A stretch of DNA of 7,496 nt from Bacillota bacterium (GCA_016286935.1 JAEEUO010000049.1:1-7496), one strand, 5' to 3'; shown: positions 1-6,602, counted from the stretch's first letter. Program-made: numbers and translations. The notes: generated by a model not told the origin, from the letters alone.

Positions 1-1535
1 TTGATGTTCTCTTCGTAGGACTGGTAGGCGGCGTTGAGCGTGCAGAGGCGGATCGCCTGGAGGACGGTGACGGCCTGCGCCTTCGAGCACTGGTAGTTCG
101 CGCGGCGGTCATAGCGGTTGACCATGCCGTCGATCATCTCGAATCCGACCGGGCCCGACGGAGCGTCGGAGTGGCAGGAGGCGACGACGCCGGCTTCGAG
201 CATCGACTTCACGGCGCCGAGGTACTCTTCGCGCTTCGGTCCGTAGAAGCGGGCAAGGTTCTTGCCGTTGCGGACCTGGAGGCCTGCGTTGACGGACGGG
301 CAGATGTTCATCTTGGCCATTCTGTCGATGAGATCCTGGTCGACGAGCATGCAGTGTTCGATGCGGTGGCGGCGGGCCTTGAAGGCTTCGCGCTCGGCGT
401 CGGTCTTGCATTCCGCGAAGGCGGCTTCGTAGCCTTCGACCATGTGTTCGATGGCCTGGTCGCCCATCGCGTGGGACGTGCACTGGCATTCGTGGGCGTC
501 GATCTCTTTAATATAAGCGATCGTCTCTTCGCGCTCCCAGCCGTGTTCGGACGGGGCGTTCGGATCGTGGGAGTACGGCTCGCGCGTCCAGCAGGTCGGG
601 CCGCCGGAACCGCCGTCGATCATGAACTTGCAGGGGCCGACGCGGAAGTGCTCGTCGCCGAGGCCGGTCACGAAGCCGAGCTTCATCCAGTGATCGTTGT
701 CTTCCTTCGAATACGGCTTGCCGAAGATGGAGTGGAGGGCCATATACGAACGGATCTTGAATTCGCCGTTCTTGCAGAGCTTCTGCATGATGTGGTAGGA
801 CGGCGCGTCGCATTCGCCCATGTCGCCGACGGACGTCACGCCGTTTTCGAGCGCGATCTTCTGGGCGACCATCGCGGCCTTGGTCTGCTGTTCGGGCGTG
901 TATTCGACCTGGCCCCAGAGCCAGAAGTGGGTGTGGCCGCGGACCATGCCGGTCAGCTTTCCGTTGACGACCTCGACCTCGTCCTTCGGGTATTTCGCGG
1001 CGTCCTCCGGTCCATACACGCCGAGGTATTCGAGCGCTTTGTGGTTGTACATGCAGATGTGGCCGCCGCCGTGCATGCAGTGGACGGGGTTCTCGGGCGC
1101 GATCGCGTCGAGTTCCTCGATCGTCGGATGGCGCTTTTCGCCGTCGAACATCGTCGGCTCGTATCCCATCATCGAGATCCATTTGCCGGGTCCCTTCTCC
1201 GCGACGGCCTTCCGGATCACGTCGAGCATCTCCGCGAGCGAGTTCACGACGGGCCGGCGGGTGTTGTACATGCCGGTCGAGCCGTCCGGCGCGCACATTC
1301 CGGTCAGGATCGGGTGGAAGTGGGCGTCGTTGAAGCCGGGAAGCAGCGCGCGTCCCTTGAGATCGATGATCTTCGTGTCGTCGGAGACGAGCTTCATCAG
1401 GTCTGCGGTCTTTCCGACGAAGACGATCTTGTTGCCCTTCACGCCGACGGCTTCACAGACGTCGTCCGCCTCGTTGACGGTCACGACGGTGCCGTTCACG
1501 AACGCGGTGTCGATGTAGCGGTAGTCAAAGTTCAT
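1..1535 (-). CDS. YtcJ-like metal-dependent amidohydrolase (amidohydrolase family 3), 3' end cut by window
   Basis: The frame is open for 511 codons from the ATG at 1535 to the left edge, so the C-terminus is missing; full-length relatives are about 530-570 residues. Family 3 amidohydrolases are TIM-barrel enzymes flanked by a small beta domain that hydrolyse C-N bonds, usually with bound metal; the substrate here cannot be told. Visible signatures in order: N-terminal beta strands (FVNGTVVTV), the metal-binding HxH at H72/H74 (PGFNDAHFH), the lysine K303 in CKFMIDGG, H355 in SHAMGDQA, H394 in IEHCM and D457 in CHSDAP. The fragment ends in a TLNAAY segment, as expected just before the terminal beta domain. 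No signal peptide is visible, so it is probably cytoplasmic. It carries about 16 cysteines, many for the family. The start is fixed by an AAAGGAG site 8 bases upstream. It lies 27 bases after the HAD gene, probably in the same transcript. Family assignment is firm; function is unknown. Confidence 0.93.
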   Translation of the reverse strand, partial: MNFDYRYIDTAFVNGTVVTVNEADDVCEAVGVKGNKIVFVGKTADLMKLVSDDTKIIDLKGRALLPGFNDAHFHPILTGMCAPDGSTGMYNTRRPVVNSLAEMLDVIRKAVAEKGPGKWISMMGYEPTMFDGEKRHPTIEELDAIAPENPVHCMHGGGHICMYNHKALEYLGVYGPEDAAKYPKDEVEVVNGKLTGMVRGHTHFWLWGQVEYTPEQQTKAAMVAQKIALENGVTSVGDMGECDAPSYHIMQKLCKNGEFKIRSYMALHSIFGKPYSKEDNDHWMKLGFVTGLGDEHFRVGPCKFMIDGGSGGPTCWTREPYSHDPNAPSEHGWEREETIAYIKEIDAHECQCTSHAMGDQAIEHMVEGYEAAFAECKTDAEREAFKARRHRIEHCMLVDQDLIDRMAKMNICPSVNAGLQVRNGKNLARFYGPKREEYLGAVKSMLEAGVVASCHSDAPSGPVGFEMIDGMVNRYDRRANYQCSKAQAVTVLQAIRLCTLNAAYQSYEENI

Positions 1536-1543
1536 ATTGAGTA

Positions 1544-1550
1544 CTCCTTT
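1544..1550 (-). promoter_or_regulatory. Ribosome binding site of the amidohydrolase gene
   Basis: AAAGGAG on the minus strand, 8 bases before the ATG at 1535. It is close to the Shine-Dalgarno consensus, decides the start of the gene and implies independent ribosome loading despite the short 27-base gap to the preceding gene. Confidence 0.8.
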
Positions 1551-1562
1551 CAGGTCAAGGGG

Positions 1563-2237
1563 TTACGGGAACAGGGTCAGAAGGTCGCTCATCCGGGAGA
1601 GCGCCGCGTCGCAGTGGGACGGGACGCCGAACCCGTAGGCGGCGTGGATGAACGGGATCCCCGCGAGATCGGCCGCGTCGCAGTCGCCCTGGGTATCGCC
1701 GATGTAGACGGCCCGCGGCGTTTCCTTCGTCGCGAGCGCGCGGTCGAAGACGCAGTTGTGGCGCTTCATCAGGATCTTGATGTTCTCGCCTTTCGGCAGC
1801 TCGGTCTCGCCCCACTCCATCGTCGCGAAGAAGAGGTCGCGAAGGTCCATCGATTCGAGGAACGCGTCGATGTAGCCGGTCTGGCAGTTCGAGACGATGC
1901 CGAGCCGGTAGCCGCGGCGCGACAGCTCCTCCAGCGTTTCGCGGCACCCCTCCATCAGGACGCCGCCGTGTTCGCGGATGTAGCCGACCTCAAACGTCGC
2001 GCAGGCGTCGAGGATCTCGTCGCGGACGTCTTGGGCGCCGTCCGGCATCAGGATCATCCCGATCTCGTACATCGTCCGGCCCATCACCGAGCGCACGATC
2101 GCGCCGGTCATCACCGGGAACGAGATCCCGAGTTCGGGCTCCTTCTCGCGCAAAACGATATTCCAGCTGTCGGCGACGTTGTCGGACGAATCCCAGAGGG
2201 TGCCGTCGAGATCGAATAAGAGTATCGTATCTTTCAT
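1563..2237 (-). CDS. HAD-superfamily hydrolase, phosphoglycolate phosphatase/beta-phosphoglucomutase-like (subfamily IA)
   Basis: The 224-residue protein has the size and all four motifs of a subfamily I HAD phosphohydrolase. Motif I is DLDGTLWDS with nucleophile D9 and general acid D11, followed by a helical cap at about residues 18-90. Motif II is S116 in GIVSNCQ, motif III is K149 in ELPKGENI, and motif IV is GDTQGD with D181 and D185 for magnesium. Such enzymes remove phosphate from small cytosolic metabolites through an aspartyl-phosphate; the substrate here is unknown. The frame is open much further upstream (to 2708), but the extension lies over bioY and is arginine-rich. The ATG at 2237 is chosen because motif I then sits at residue 9, as usual, and an AAAAGGA site lies 8 bases before it. 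The start overlaps the bioY stop as ATGA, pointing to translational coupling. Phosphoglycolate phosphatase (gph) is a possible name but is not proven. Confidence 0.93.
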   Translation of the reverse strand: MKDTILLFDLDGTLWDSSDNVADSWNIVLREKEPELGISFPVMTGAIVRSVMGRTMYEIGMILMPDGAQDVRDEILDACATFEVGYIREHGGVLMEGCRETLEELSRRGYRLGIVSNCQTGYIDAFLESMDLRDLFFATMEWGETELPKGENIKILMKRHNCVFDRALATKETPRAVYIGDTQGDCDAADLAGIPFIHAAYGFGVPSHCDAALSRMSDLLTLFP

Positions 2238-2779
2238 AGATGAAGTCCTTTTTTCACACGGTCGGACACAAAGAGAGCAAGGGCCATTTTCAGGAGATCC
2301 GGAACGACGTACGGCAGGACGCAGACCGCGAGCGCGGAGGCGAACGTATAGCCGCCGCCCTTTCCGCTCATCACGACGCAGAACCAGACGGTCCCGAAGA
2401 GATAACAGAGCACGAGTCCGAGAACGAGAACGGCGATCCGCCGGACCGCCGTCCGCTCTTTGACGAGCGTCTCGAACGCGGTGTAGAGGACGCTGATGGC
2501 GAGGAAGCCGATGATATAGCCGCCCGTCGGCCCGAGAAGCGCCGAGAGGCCTCCCTTGAAGCCTGAAAAGACCGGAAGGCCGACCGCGCCGAGGAGCATA
2601 TAGAGGACGATGCTCATCGTTCCGCGCTTTCCGCCGAGGATCAGTACGGCCGCGAACACGGCGAAGATCTGCATCGTGAACGGCACCGTCAGAGGGACGG
2701 TGATCCATGCCGAGACGCAGATGATGACGGTCATCATCGCGACGAGGCTCATCGTGCGGACGTTCATTTTCGCGGTCAT
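2234..2779 (-). CDS. bioY: BioY family biotin transporter, S component of an ECF transporter
   Basis: The 181-residue hydrophobic protein has about six membrane segments and the recognisable BioY signatures: VPFTMQ (residues 32-37), the GxxGLPVFSG segment (64-73), GGLSALLGPTGGYIIGF (76-92) and PDLLKMALA (160-168). D161 and K164 in the last motif match the conserved Asp/Lys pair involved in biotin binding in the family. BioY captures biotin in the cytoplasmic membrane and usually pairs with the shared EcfA/EcfA'/EcfT energising module, which is not in this window. The start is the ATG at 2779, preceded by AAGGAG with 7-base spacing; the protein then has the usual BioY length. An in-frame ATG at 2875 would add 32 arginine-rich residues encoded across a terminator hairpin and is rejected. 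No biotin synthesis gene is adjacent, which fits uptake by a biotin scavenger, but the neighbourhood seen is small. Confidence 0.93.
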   Translation of the reverse strand: MTAKMNVRTMSLVAMMTVIICVSAWITVPLTVPFTMQIFAVFAAVLILGGKRGTMSIVLYMLLGAVGLPVFSGFKGGLSALLGPTGGYIIGFLAISVLYTAFETLVKERTAVRRIAVLVLGLVLCYLFGTVWFCVVMSGKGGGYTFASALAVCVLPYVVPDLLKMALALFVSDRVKKGLHL

Positions 2780-2786
2780 TCGGAGG

Positions 2787-2792
2787 CTCCTT
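2787..2792 (-). promoter_or_regulatory. Ribosome binding site of bioY
   Basis: AAGGAG on the minus strand, 7 bases before the ATG at 2779. It selects this start over the in-frame ATGs at 2875 and 2767. Confidence 0.75.
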
Positions 2793-2818
2793 CGGTTCCG
2801 GTCACATAAAAACAGTCG

Positions 2819-2845
2819 AAAAAGGCGTCCCCGGAGGGACGCCTT
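2819..2845 (-). terminator. Intrinsic terminator after the GH13 gene, just upstream of bioY
   Basis: A perfect 10-base-pair stem (AAGGCGTCCC paired with GGGACGCCTT, 2836-2845 with 2822-2831) closes a 4-base loop. In the minus-strand direction it runs into five T residues at 2823-2819. It lies 50 bases after the GH13 stop and 34 bases before the bioY start, so it most simply ends the hydrolase transcript. A T-tract follows only in the minus orientation. Confidence 0.85.
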
Positions 2846-2846
2846 C

Positions 2847-2875
2847 ATTGTATCGTATTTCCGATGCTGAAACAA
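2847..2875 (-). promoter_or_regulatory. Possible promoter for bioY and downstream genes
   Basis: On the minus strand TTGTTT (2875-2870) and TACAAT (2852-2847) are separated by exactly 17 bases. The -10 box matches the housekeeping consensus at 5 of 6 positions; the -35 box is weak (3 of 6). This AT-richer stretch sits between the GH13 stop and the terminator hairpin. Transcription would start near 2840, inside the 5' arm of the hairpin, so such transcripts would lack the full terminator stem. It is a prediction from spacing and consensus only. Confidence 0.4.
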
Positions 2876-2894
2876 CCGCGTTTTTCACGGCGGA

Positions 2895-4508
2895 TCATTT
2901 CAGGATGACCGAGGTATAAGGGCCAACGGTCAGTTCATGCGGGTTGGAAGCGCCGCCCGTCTTCGCTTCGCCGGGGCCGACCGTCTCGAGGATCTCCGAG
3001 AAGCCGTACGCGCCGTATTTGCCGAGGTCGACCGTCGTCTCCGCGTTGCCCGTGTTGTGGATGACCGCGATGCGCTCGTCGCCGTACGTGATGTCGAAGC
3101 CGCCGCAGAACTTGTCGCCGAAGTCGATCGCCGCGTAGGTGCCGCGCCCGATCGCCGGGTAGCGCCCGCGGATCGAGATGACCTTCGCGTAGTGGTTCAG
3201 GATGCTCGCTTCATCCGCGAGCTGGTCCTGCACCGTTCCGTTGACCTGCTTCGAGCTGTCGAACGACGTGCCCTGCGGGTCGCGGACCGTGTCGCCGTCG
3301 CCCCACAGCATCGCGAGGCGCCGGTTCGCGTCGGTGTTCGAGGAGCCGCGCGAGCCCTTCATCGCGATCTCCTCGCCGTAGTAGATGACCGGCGATCCGG
3401 GGCTGAGCAGGAGCAGGTTCGCGCCCATGAAGGCCGATCCCGCCGAGACGGTCAGGTAGCCGGCCGCGCGGTCCATGTCGTGGTTCGCGATGAACGGCAC
3501 GAAGAACGCGTCGTCGCGCTTCTCCCGGATCTTCGCGTTGACCGAGGTGACGTATTTCGTGAAGACGTTGATCTGGTTCGCCTTGCCCTTCGCGGCGTTC
3601 GCGATCATCCCGTCCGCCGTCGCGACCGAGAAGTCGAAGCAGTTGAGCGCGTCGTAATACTGAAGGATCTCGGAGTTGCCCGACCAGCACTCGCCGACGG
3701 TGTACATGTCCGGATACGATTCCTTCATTCCCTTGAGGAAGTCCTTCCAGAACGCGACGTTGCGCGCCGCCTCGCCGAAGTAGATGTACTTGACCGCGTC
3801 GAAGCGGAAGCCGTCGACGCCGAGATCGAGCCAGTAGCGGCAGACCTTCTCCATCTCCTCGCGGACCTTCGGGTTGTCGTAGTTCAGCTCCGGCATCCCG
3901 GTGTCGAAGTTGCACTCATAGAACTGCGTTCCGGTCGTCCCGAGCTTCGCGTACGAGCAGCCGTTGCGGCGGTGATCGGCGTCCGCCCAGGAATACCAGT
4001 CGTAGTACTCGTTCGACGTGTCGCCGTTGTTGTGGGCGCCGACGAACTTCTGGAACCAGACGCACGAGCTCGAGCTGTGGTTCAGGGCGATGTCGAGGAT
4101 GACCTTGACGTTCCGCGCGTGGCAGAGCTCGAGGAGTTCCTTCATCGCCGCCTCGTCGCCGAACTTCGGATCGATCGTGTAGTAGTCGATCGTGTCGTAT
4201 TTGTGGTACGAGGGCGACTGAAAGACGGGCGAGAGCCAGAGCAGCTGGACGCCGAGGTCGTTTCCGCCGTTGATGTCGCCGTCGTTCAGGTAATCCATGC
4301 GGTTGATGATGCCGCGGAGATCGCCCGTGCCGTCGCCGTCCGAATCGGAGAACGAGCCGACGAAGATCTGGTAGATGACGCGGCAGTTGTCGTCGATCGG
4401 GTCGACGGCCGCCTTGCCCGTTTTGCCGGAGGCGCAGCCGGCAAGGGACGCGGCGGCGAGCGCGAACGTCACGAGAAGCGCAAGGATGCGGATCGTCTTC
4501 TGTTTCAT
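2895..4508 (-). CDS. Secreted lipoprotein alpha-amylase family glycosidase (GH13)
   Basis: A 537-residue enzyme expected to cleave alpha-glucosidic bonds in starch, glycogen or maltooligosaccharides at the cell surface. Residues 1-25 form a lipoprotein signal peptide ending in lipobox LAGC (C25). The GH13 barrel follows: the loop DSDGDGTGDLRGI (55-67), region I DIALNH (139-144), region V MPELNY (205-210), region II GFRFDAVKYI with nucleophile D237, region III GECWSG with acid/base E273, and region IV ANHD with D344. All three catalytic residues are present. The MPELN motif resembles the MPDLN of the intermediary amylase group near GH13_36, so the subfamily is tentative; oligo-1,6-glucosidase-like activity is possible. 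A C-terminal beta domain ends the protein and no starch-binding module is visible. The ATG at 4508 lies one base after the GH53 stop, with a G-rich weak ribosome site, so it is probably translationally coupled. An ATG at 4523 is possible but lacks a ribosome site. Confidence 0.95.
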   Translation of the reverse strand: MKQKTIRILALLVTFALAAASLAGCASGKTGKAAVDPIDDNCRVIYQIFVGSFSDSDGDGTGDLRGIINRMDYLNDGDINGGNDLGVQLLWLSPVFQSPSYHKYDTIDYYTIDPKFGDEAAMKELLELCHARNVKVILDIALNHSSSSCVWFQKFVGAHNNGDTSNEYYDWYSWADADHRRNGCSYAKLGTTGTQFYECNFDTGMPELNYDNPKVREEMEKVCRYWLDLGVDGFRFDAVKYIYFGEAARNVAFWKDFLKGMKESYPDMYTVGECWSGNSEILQYYDALNCFDFSVATADGMIANAAKGKANQINVFTKYVTSVNAKIREKRDDAFFVPFIANHDMDRAAGYLTVSAGSAFMGANLLLLSPGSPVIYYGEEIAMKGSRGSSNTDANRRLAMLWGDGDTVRDPQGTSFDSSKQVNGTVQDQLADEASILNHYAKVISIRGRYPAIGRGTYAAIDFGDKFCGGFDITYGDERIAVIHNTGNAETTVDLGKYGAYGFSEILETVGPGEAKTGGASNPHELTVGPYTSVILK

Positions 4509-4509
4509 C

Positions 4510-6516
4510 TTATTCCCCCACATAATTGAACATCACGTCGTCGATGTCGCCCCAGCAGTTCGCCTCGGCGATCTCGACGTGGATACCGATCGCGACCGGC
4601 CGGCCCGCCTCGCAGCGGATCCCGTCGATCCGGTACGTCCGGTAGCCGTCCGAATAGCTCGTGACCGTCACCGGGACGCGCGCGGCCTCTTCGCCGCCGG
4701 TCAGGACGTACCCGTAAACGTTTTCCTTCGAGGCCGTGACCGCGGCCGTTCCCTGGCCGCCGCCGAGGACGGAGAAGGTGAGTTTATACGTTCCCGACGC
4801 GCGGAGCTGAAGCGTCTGGACGATGTCGAAGTTCACGCCCGAAGCGTCGCTCGTCCAGAAGTGGTACGCGTTCTGTCCGGTCTTCGGGTTTTCGGCCGTC
4901 ACGCCGATCTTGTGCGTGTTCGAAGGCGTTCCGGCGTTGACCGTGAGCTCCCACGGGGCGGCCGACGCGTCCTCGAACGAATCGTTTTCGACGAAGTTGA
5001 ACTCGCGGACCGCGAGGGCGCACGTCACGCCGTAGCCTTCCGCCTTTCCGGGGATCGTGTAGTCGGCGTTCCCCTTCGCGCGCGCGGCGGCGAGATCGAA
5101 CGGCTCCCACGTCACGGCGGCGTCCTTCTTCGTGTTGTCGGAATAGACGACGGGAACCGTCTTCGGGAGTTCGAAGGACGCGTCGTCCGTCATCATCGTC
5201 ACCGCAGCGTCGAGAGCGCCGTCCGCGTAGACGGGCGCGTCGTTTCCGCCCTTCATCAGCGCGAAGACCTTCAGCGATTCGAGCGGCTTCCCGCCGGCGT
5301 CGAAGAGCGCCTGGTTGTCGACGGCCGAGCCGCCGTACCACTTGCCCGCGTCGTTCGGGTCGTATTCCTTCGCGTAGGAGGACGCCCAGCCGCTGCCGTG
5401 CTCCTCCCAGAGCGCTTTGTTCGCCTCAAGGCTTTCGCGTCCGACGGAGATCCACGTCCCCTCCCAGTAGCAGACGCCGATCGCGTCCTTCGTCCGGTTC
5501 ACGAGGACGTCGGTCAGGTCGCGCAGGAAGTTCGCCTGGCCCGCGACGGTCATCGGGTACGACGCGCCGGCCGCGCCGCCTTCGCCGATCGTGTTCGACC
5601 AGAAGTCGGTGTCTTCGGTCGTGAAGGCGTACGACGTCTCCATCACCATCGTCTTCTTGCCGTACTTCTCCGCGACGGCCGAGAGCGTCTCCGCGAGGTT
5701 GTCGAACGTGCCGTGCCAGTACGGGTAGTACGACGACCCGAACACGTCGTAGTCGATCTTGTAGTAGTCGAGCCGGAACGCGTAGTCGAGCATGTTGTCG
5801 CTCTTCTCGGGGTTCGTGAAGTGGACGCAGACGAGCGCGTCCGGGAAGACCTCGCGGATCGCCTTCGACGAGGCGGCCATCAGCTTGCAGATCCCCGCCC
5901 ATTTCGTCTCGCCCGCGAGGTGGCCGTTCGTCTCGTTGCCCGTCTGGACCATCGCGACGCGGACGCCCTCCTTCTTCAGCGCTTCGAGCGACTCCTTCGT
6001 ATACGCGTAGACGGCGTCGGCCTTCTCGTCGGCCGTCATCCCCTTCCACGCCTTCGGGACCATCTGCTTCGACGGATCGGCCCAGAAGTCGGAGTAGTGG
6101 AAGTCGACGAGCAGGCCCATCCCGGCCTTCGTCGCGCGTTTGCCGATGGCGGCGGCCTTTTCGATGTCGTTGTTGCCGCCGCCGTAGCCGCGTCCGTCCT
6201 TGTCGTACGGATCGTTCCACACGCGGACGCGGATCAGGTTCACGCCGTTTTCCGCGAGCGTTTCGAACACGTCCTTCGGCTCCCCTGCCGCGTCGCGGTA
6301 GACGACGCCGGACGCTTCCTCCGCGATCACGGACGAGGCGTCGACGCCGAAAAAGAAGTCCTCCGGGAGGCTATCGACCTTTTTCACGCAGAGCGTGTCG
6401 GACGTCACGGCCTTCGCCGGTCCCTGTTCCGCCGCGCAGCCCGCGAGACCCGCCACAAGGCCCAGAACGGCCGCCAGAGCGATTATTTTACGGTATTTGA
6501 TATACTTTCCCATCAT
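4510..6516 (-). CDS. Secreted lipoprotein endo-beta-1,4-galactanase (GH53) with Ig-like and C-terminal binding domain
   Basis: A 668-residue protein that should cut beta-1,4-galactan, the side chain of pectin and type I arabinogalactan, outside the cell. Residues 1-27 are a lipoprotein signal peptide with lipobox LAGC (C27). The GH53 domain spans about 52-422: FFFGVDASSV (54-63), NLIRVRVWNDP (93-103), DFHYSDFWADP (138-148), acid/base E195 in QTGNETNGH, nucleophile E293 in VMETSY, and CYWEGTW (349-355). The AGE after NETNGHL follows the Gram-positive-type galactanases as I recall them. A probable Big_4 Ig-like domain (about 450-506, with VVYSDNT and VTWEP) and a C-terminal beta-rich domain (about 508-668, starting FVENDSFED) follow. 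The latter is a likely carbohydrate-binding module, perhaps CBM61, which is known beside GH53. Tandem ATGs at 6516 and 6513 both suit an AGGA site. The frame stays open upstream to 6819 but only over the ATPase gene. Confidence 0.95.
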   Translation of the reverse strand: MMGKYIKYRKIIALAAVLGLVAGLAGCAAEQGPAKAVTSDTLCVKKVDSLPEDFFFGVDASSVIAEEASGVVYRDAAGEPKDVFETLAENGVNLIRVRVWNDPYDKDGRGYGGGNNDIEKAAAIGKRATKAGMGLLVDFHYSDFWADPSKQMVPKAWKGMTADEKADAVYAYTKESLEALKKEGVRVAMVQTGNETNGHLAGETKWAGICKLMAASSKAIREVFPDALVCVHFTNPEKSDNMLDYAFRLDYYKIDYDVFGSSYYPYWHGTFDNLAETLSAVAEKYGKKTMVMETSYAFTTEDTDFWSNTIGEGGAAGASYPMTVAGQANFLRDLTDVLVNRTKDAIGVCYWEGTWISVGRESLEANKALWEEHGSGWASSYAKEYDPNDAGKWYGGSAVDNQALFDAGGKPLESLKVFALMKGGNDAPVYADGALDAAVTMMTDDASFELPKTVPVVYSDNTKKDAAVTWEPFDLAAARAKGNADYTIPGKAEGYGVTCALAVREFNFVENDSFEDASAAPWELTVNAGTPSNTHKIGVTAENPKTGQNAYHFWTSDASGVNFDIVQTLQLRASGTYKLTFSVLGGGQGTAAVTASKENVYGYVLTGGEEAARVPVTVTSYSDGYRTYRIDGIRCEAGRPVAIGIHVEIAEANCWGDIDDVMFNYVGE

Positions 6517-6522
6517 GCGTTT

Positions 6523-6526
6523 TCCT
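6523..6526 (-). promoter_or_regulatory. Ribosome binding site of the GH53 gene
   Basis: AGGA on the minus strand, 6 bases before the first ATG (6516) and 9 before the second (6513). It is a moderate site and lies just downstream of a predicted hairpin, so the hairpin could influence access to it. Confidence 0.55.
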
Positions 6527-6530
6527 GTGC

Positions 6531-6559
6531 GCAAAACGGCTCCAGGGTCGCCGTTTTGC
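6531..6559 (-). repeat. Perfect 10-bp inverted repeat upstream of the GH53 gene (operator or mRNA hairpin)
   Basis: GCAAAACGGC at 6531-6540 and GCCGTTTTGC at 6550-6559 are perfect reverse complements around a 9-base spacer. In the minus-strand transcript this gives a stem-loop 14 bases before the GH53 ATG and directly after the terminator T-tract. No T-run follows it, so it is not itself a terminator. It could be a regulator-binding site, an mRNA-stabilising or processing hairpin, or a structure that gates the ribosome site. The repeat is certain; its role is unknown. Confidence 0.7.
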
Positions 6560-6589
6560 AAAAAGCGGGCGCGCGAACCGCGCGCCCGC
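6560..6589 (-). terminator. Intrinsic terminator directly after the sugar ABC ATPase gene
   Basis: A perfect 11-base-pair, all-G/C stem (6579-6589 with 6565-6575) closes a 3-base loop. In the minus direction it is followed by five T residues (6564-6560). It starts 13 bases after the ATPase stop. The stem is very strong but the T-tract short. No convincing promoter is visible between it and the GH53 start, so it may be a partial terminator that lowers expression of the hydrolases relative to the ATPase. Confidence 0.85.
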
Positions 6590-6602
6590 CCGTTTCGTTC
6601 AT

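Larger units (their letters stand above)
6513..6602 (-). other. 29-codon reading frame bridging the ATPase and GH53 genes; coding status doubtful
   Basis: An ATG at 6602 follows the ATPase stop directly (TGA-ATG), and the frame ends at a TGA that overlaps the first GH53 ATG as ATGA. The product would be 29 residues starting MNETGGRAVR. No ribosome site precedes it, so translation would depend on reinitiation after the ATPase. The frame runs through both hairpins of the gap. In GC-rich DNA such a frame arises easily by chance, and the GH53 frame is also open here. It is listed because of its exact fit, not because a protein is likely. Confidence 0.15.

Noticed and set aside
508..1296. Second minus-strand frame inside the amidohydrolase (and similar inner frames at 109-489, 3211-3915, 5426-6220)
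   Set aside because: Arg/Gly-rich out-of-frame translations lacking domains; the overlapping in-frame genes have clear motifs throughout with no frameshift.
171..2219. Long plus-strand open frame (682 codons) antisense to the amidohydrolase and HAD genes
   Set aside because: It mirrors the minus-strand genes, whose G/C-ending codons leave few stops on the other strand. The product is a low-complexity run of V, A, R, D and H with no family motifs, while the minus strand carries complete catalytic motifs.
2234..2875. Longer bioY start at 2875
   Set aside because: The extension is Arg-rich, is encoded across the terminator hairpin and lacks a ribosome site; the ATG at 2779 has a good AAGGAG and gives normal BioY length.
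2847..2875. BirA operator (biotin repressor box) in the TTGT...ACAA dyad upstream of bioY
   Set aside because: Only about 5 of 9 bases match in each half and the gap between half-sites is about 10 bases rather than the usual 14-16; the match is explained by the -35 and -10 boxes.
2873..2894. Additional terminator right after the GH13 stop (CCG-C-CGT paired with ACGCGG)
   Set aside because: Only 6 base pairs with a bulge and a poor T-tract; the perfect hairpin at 2819-2845 is the better candidate.
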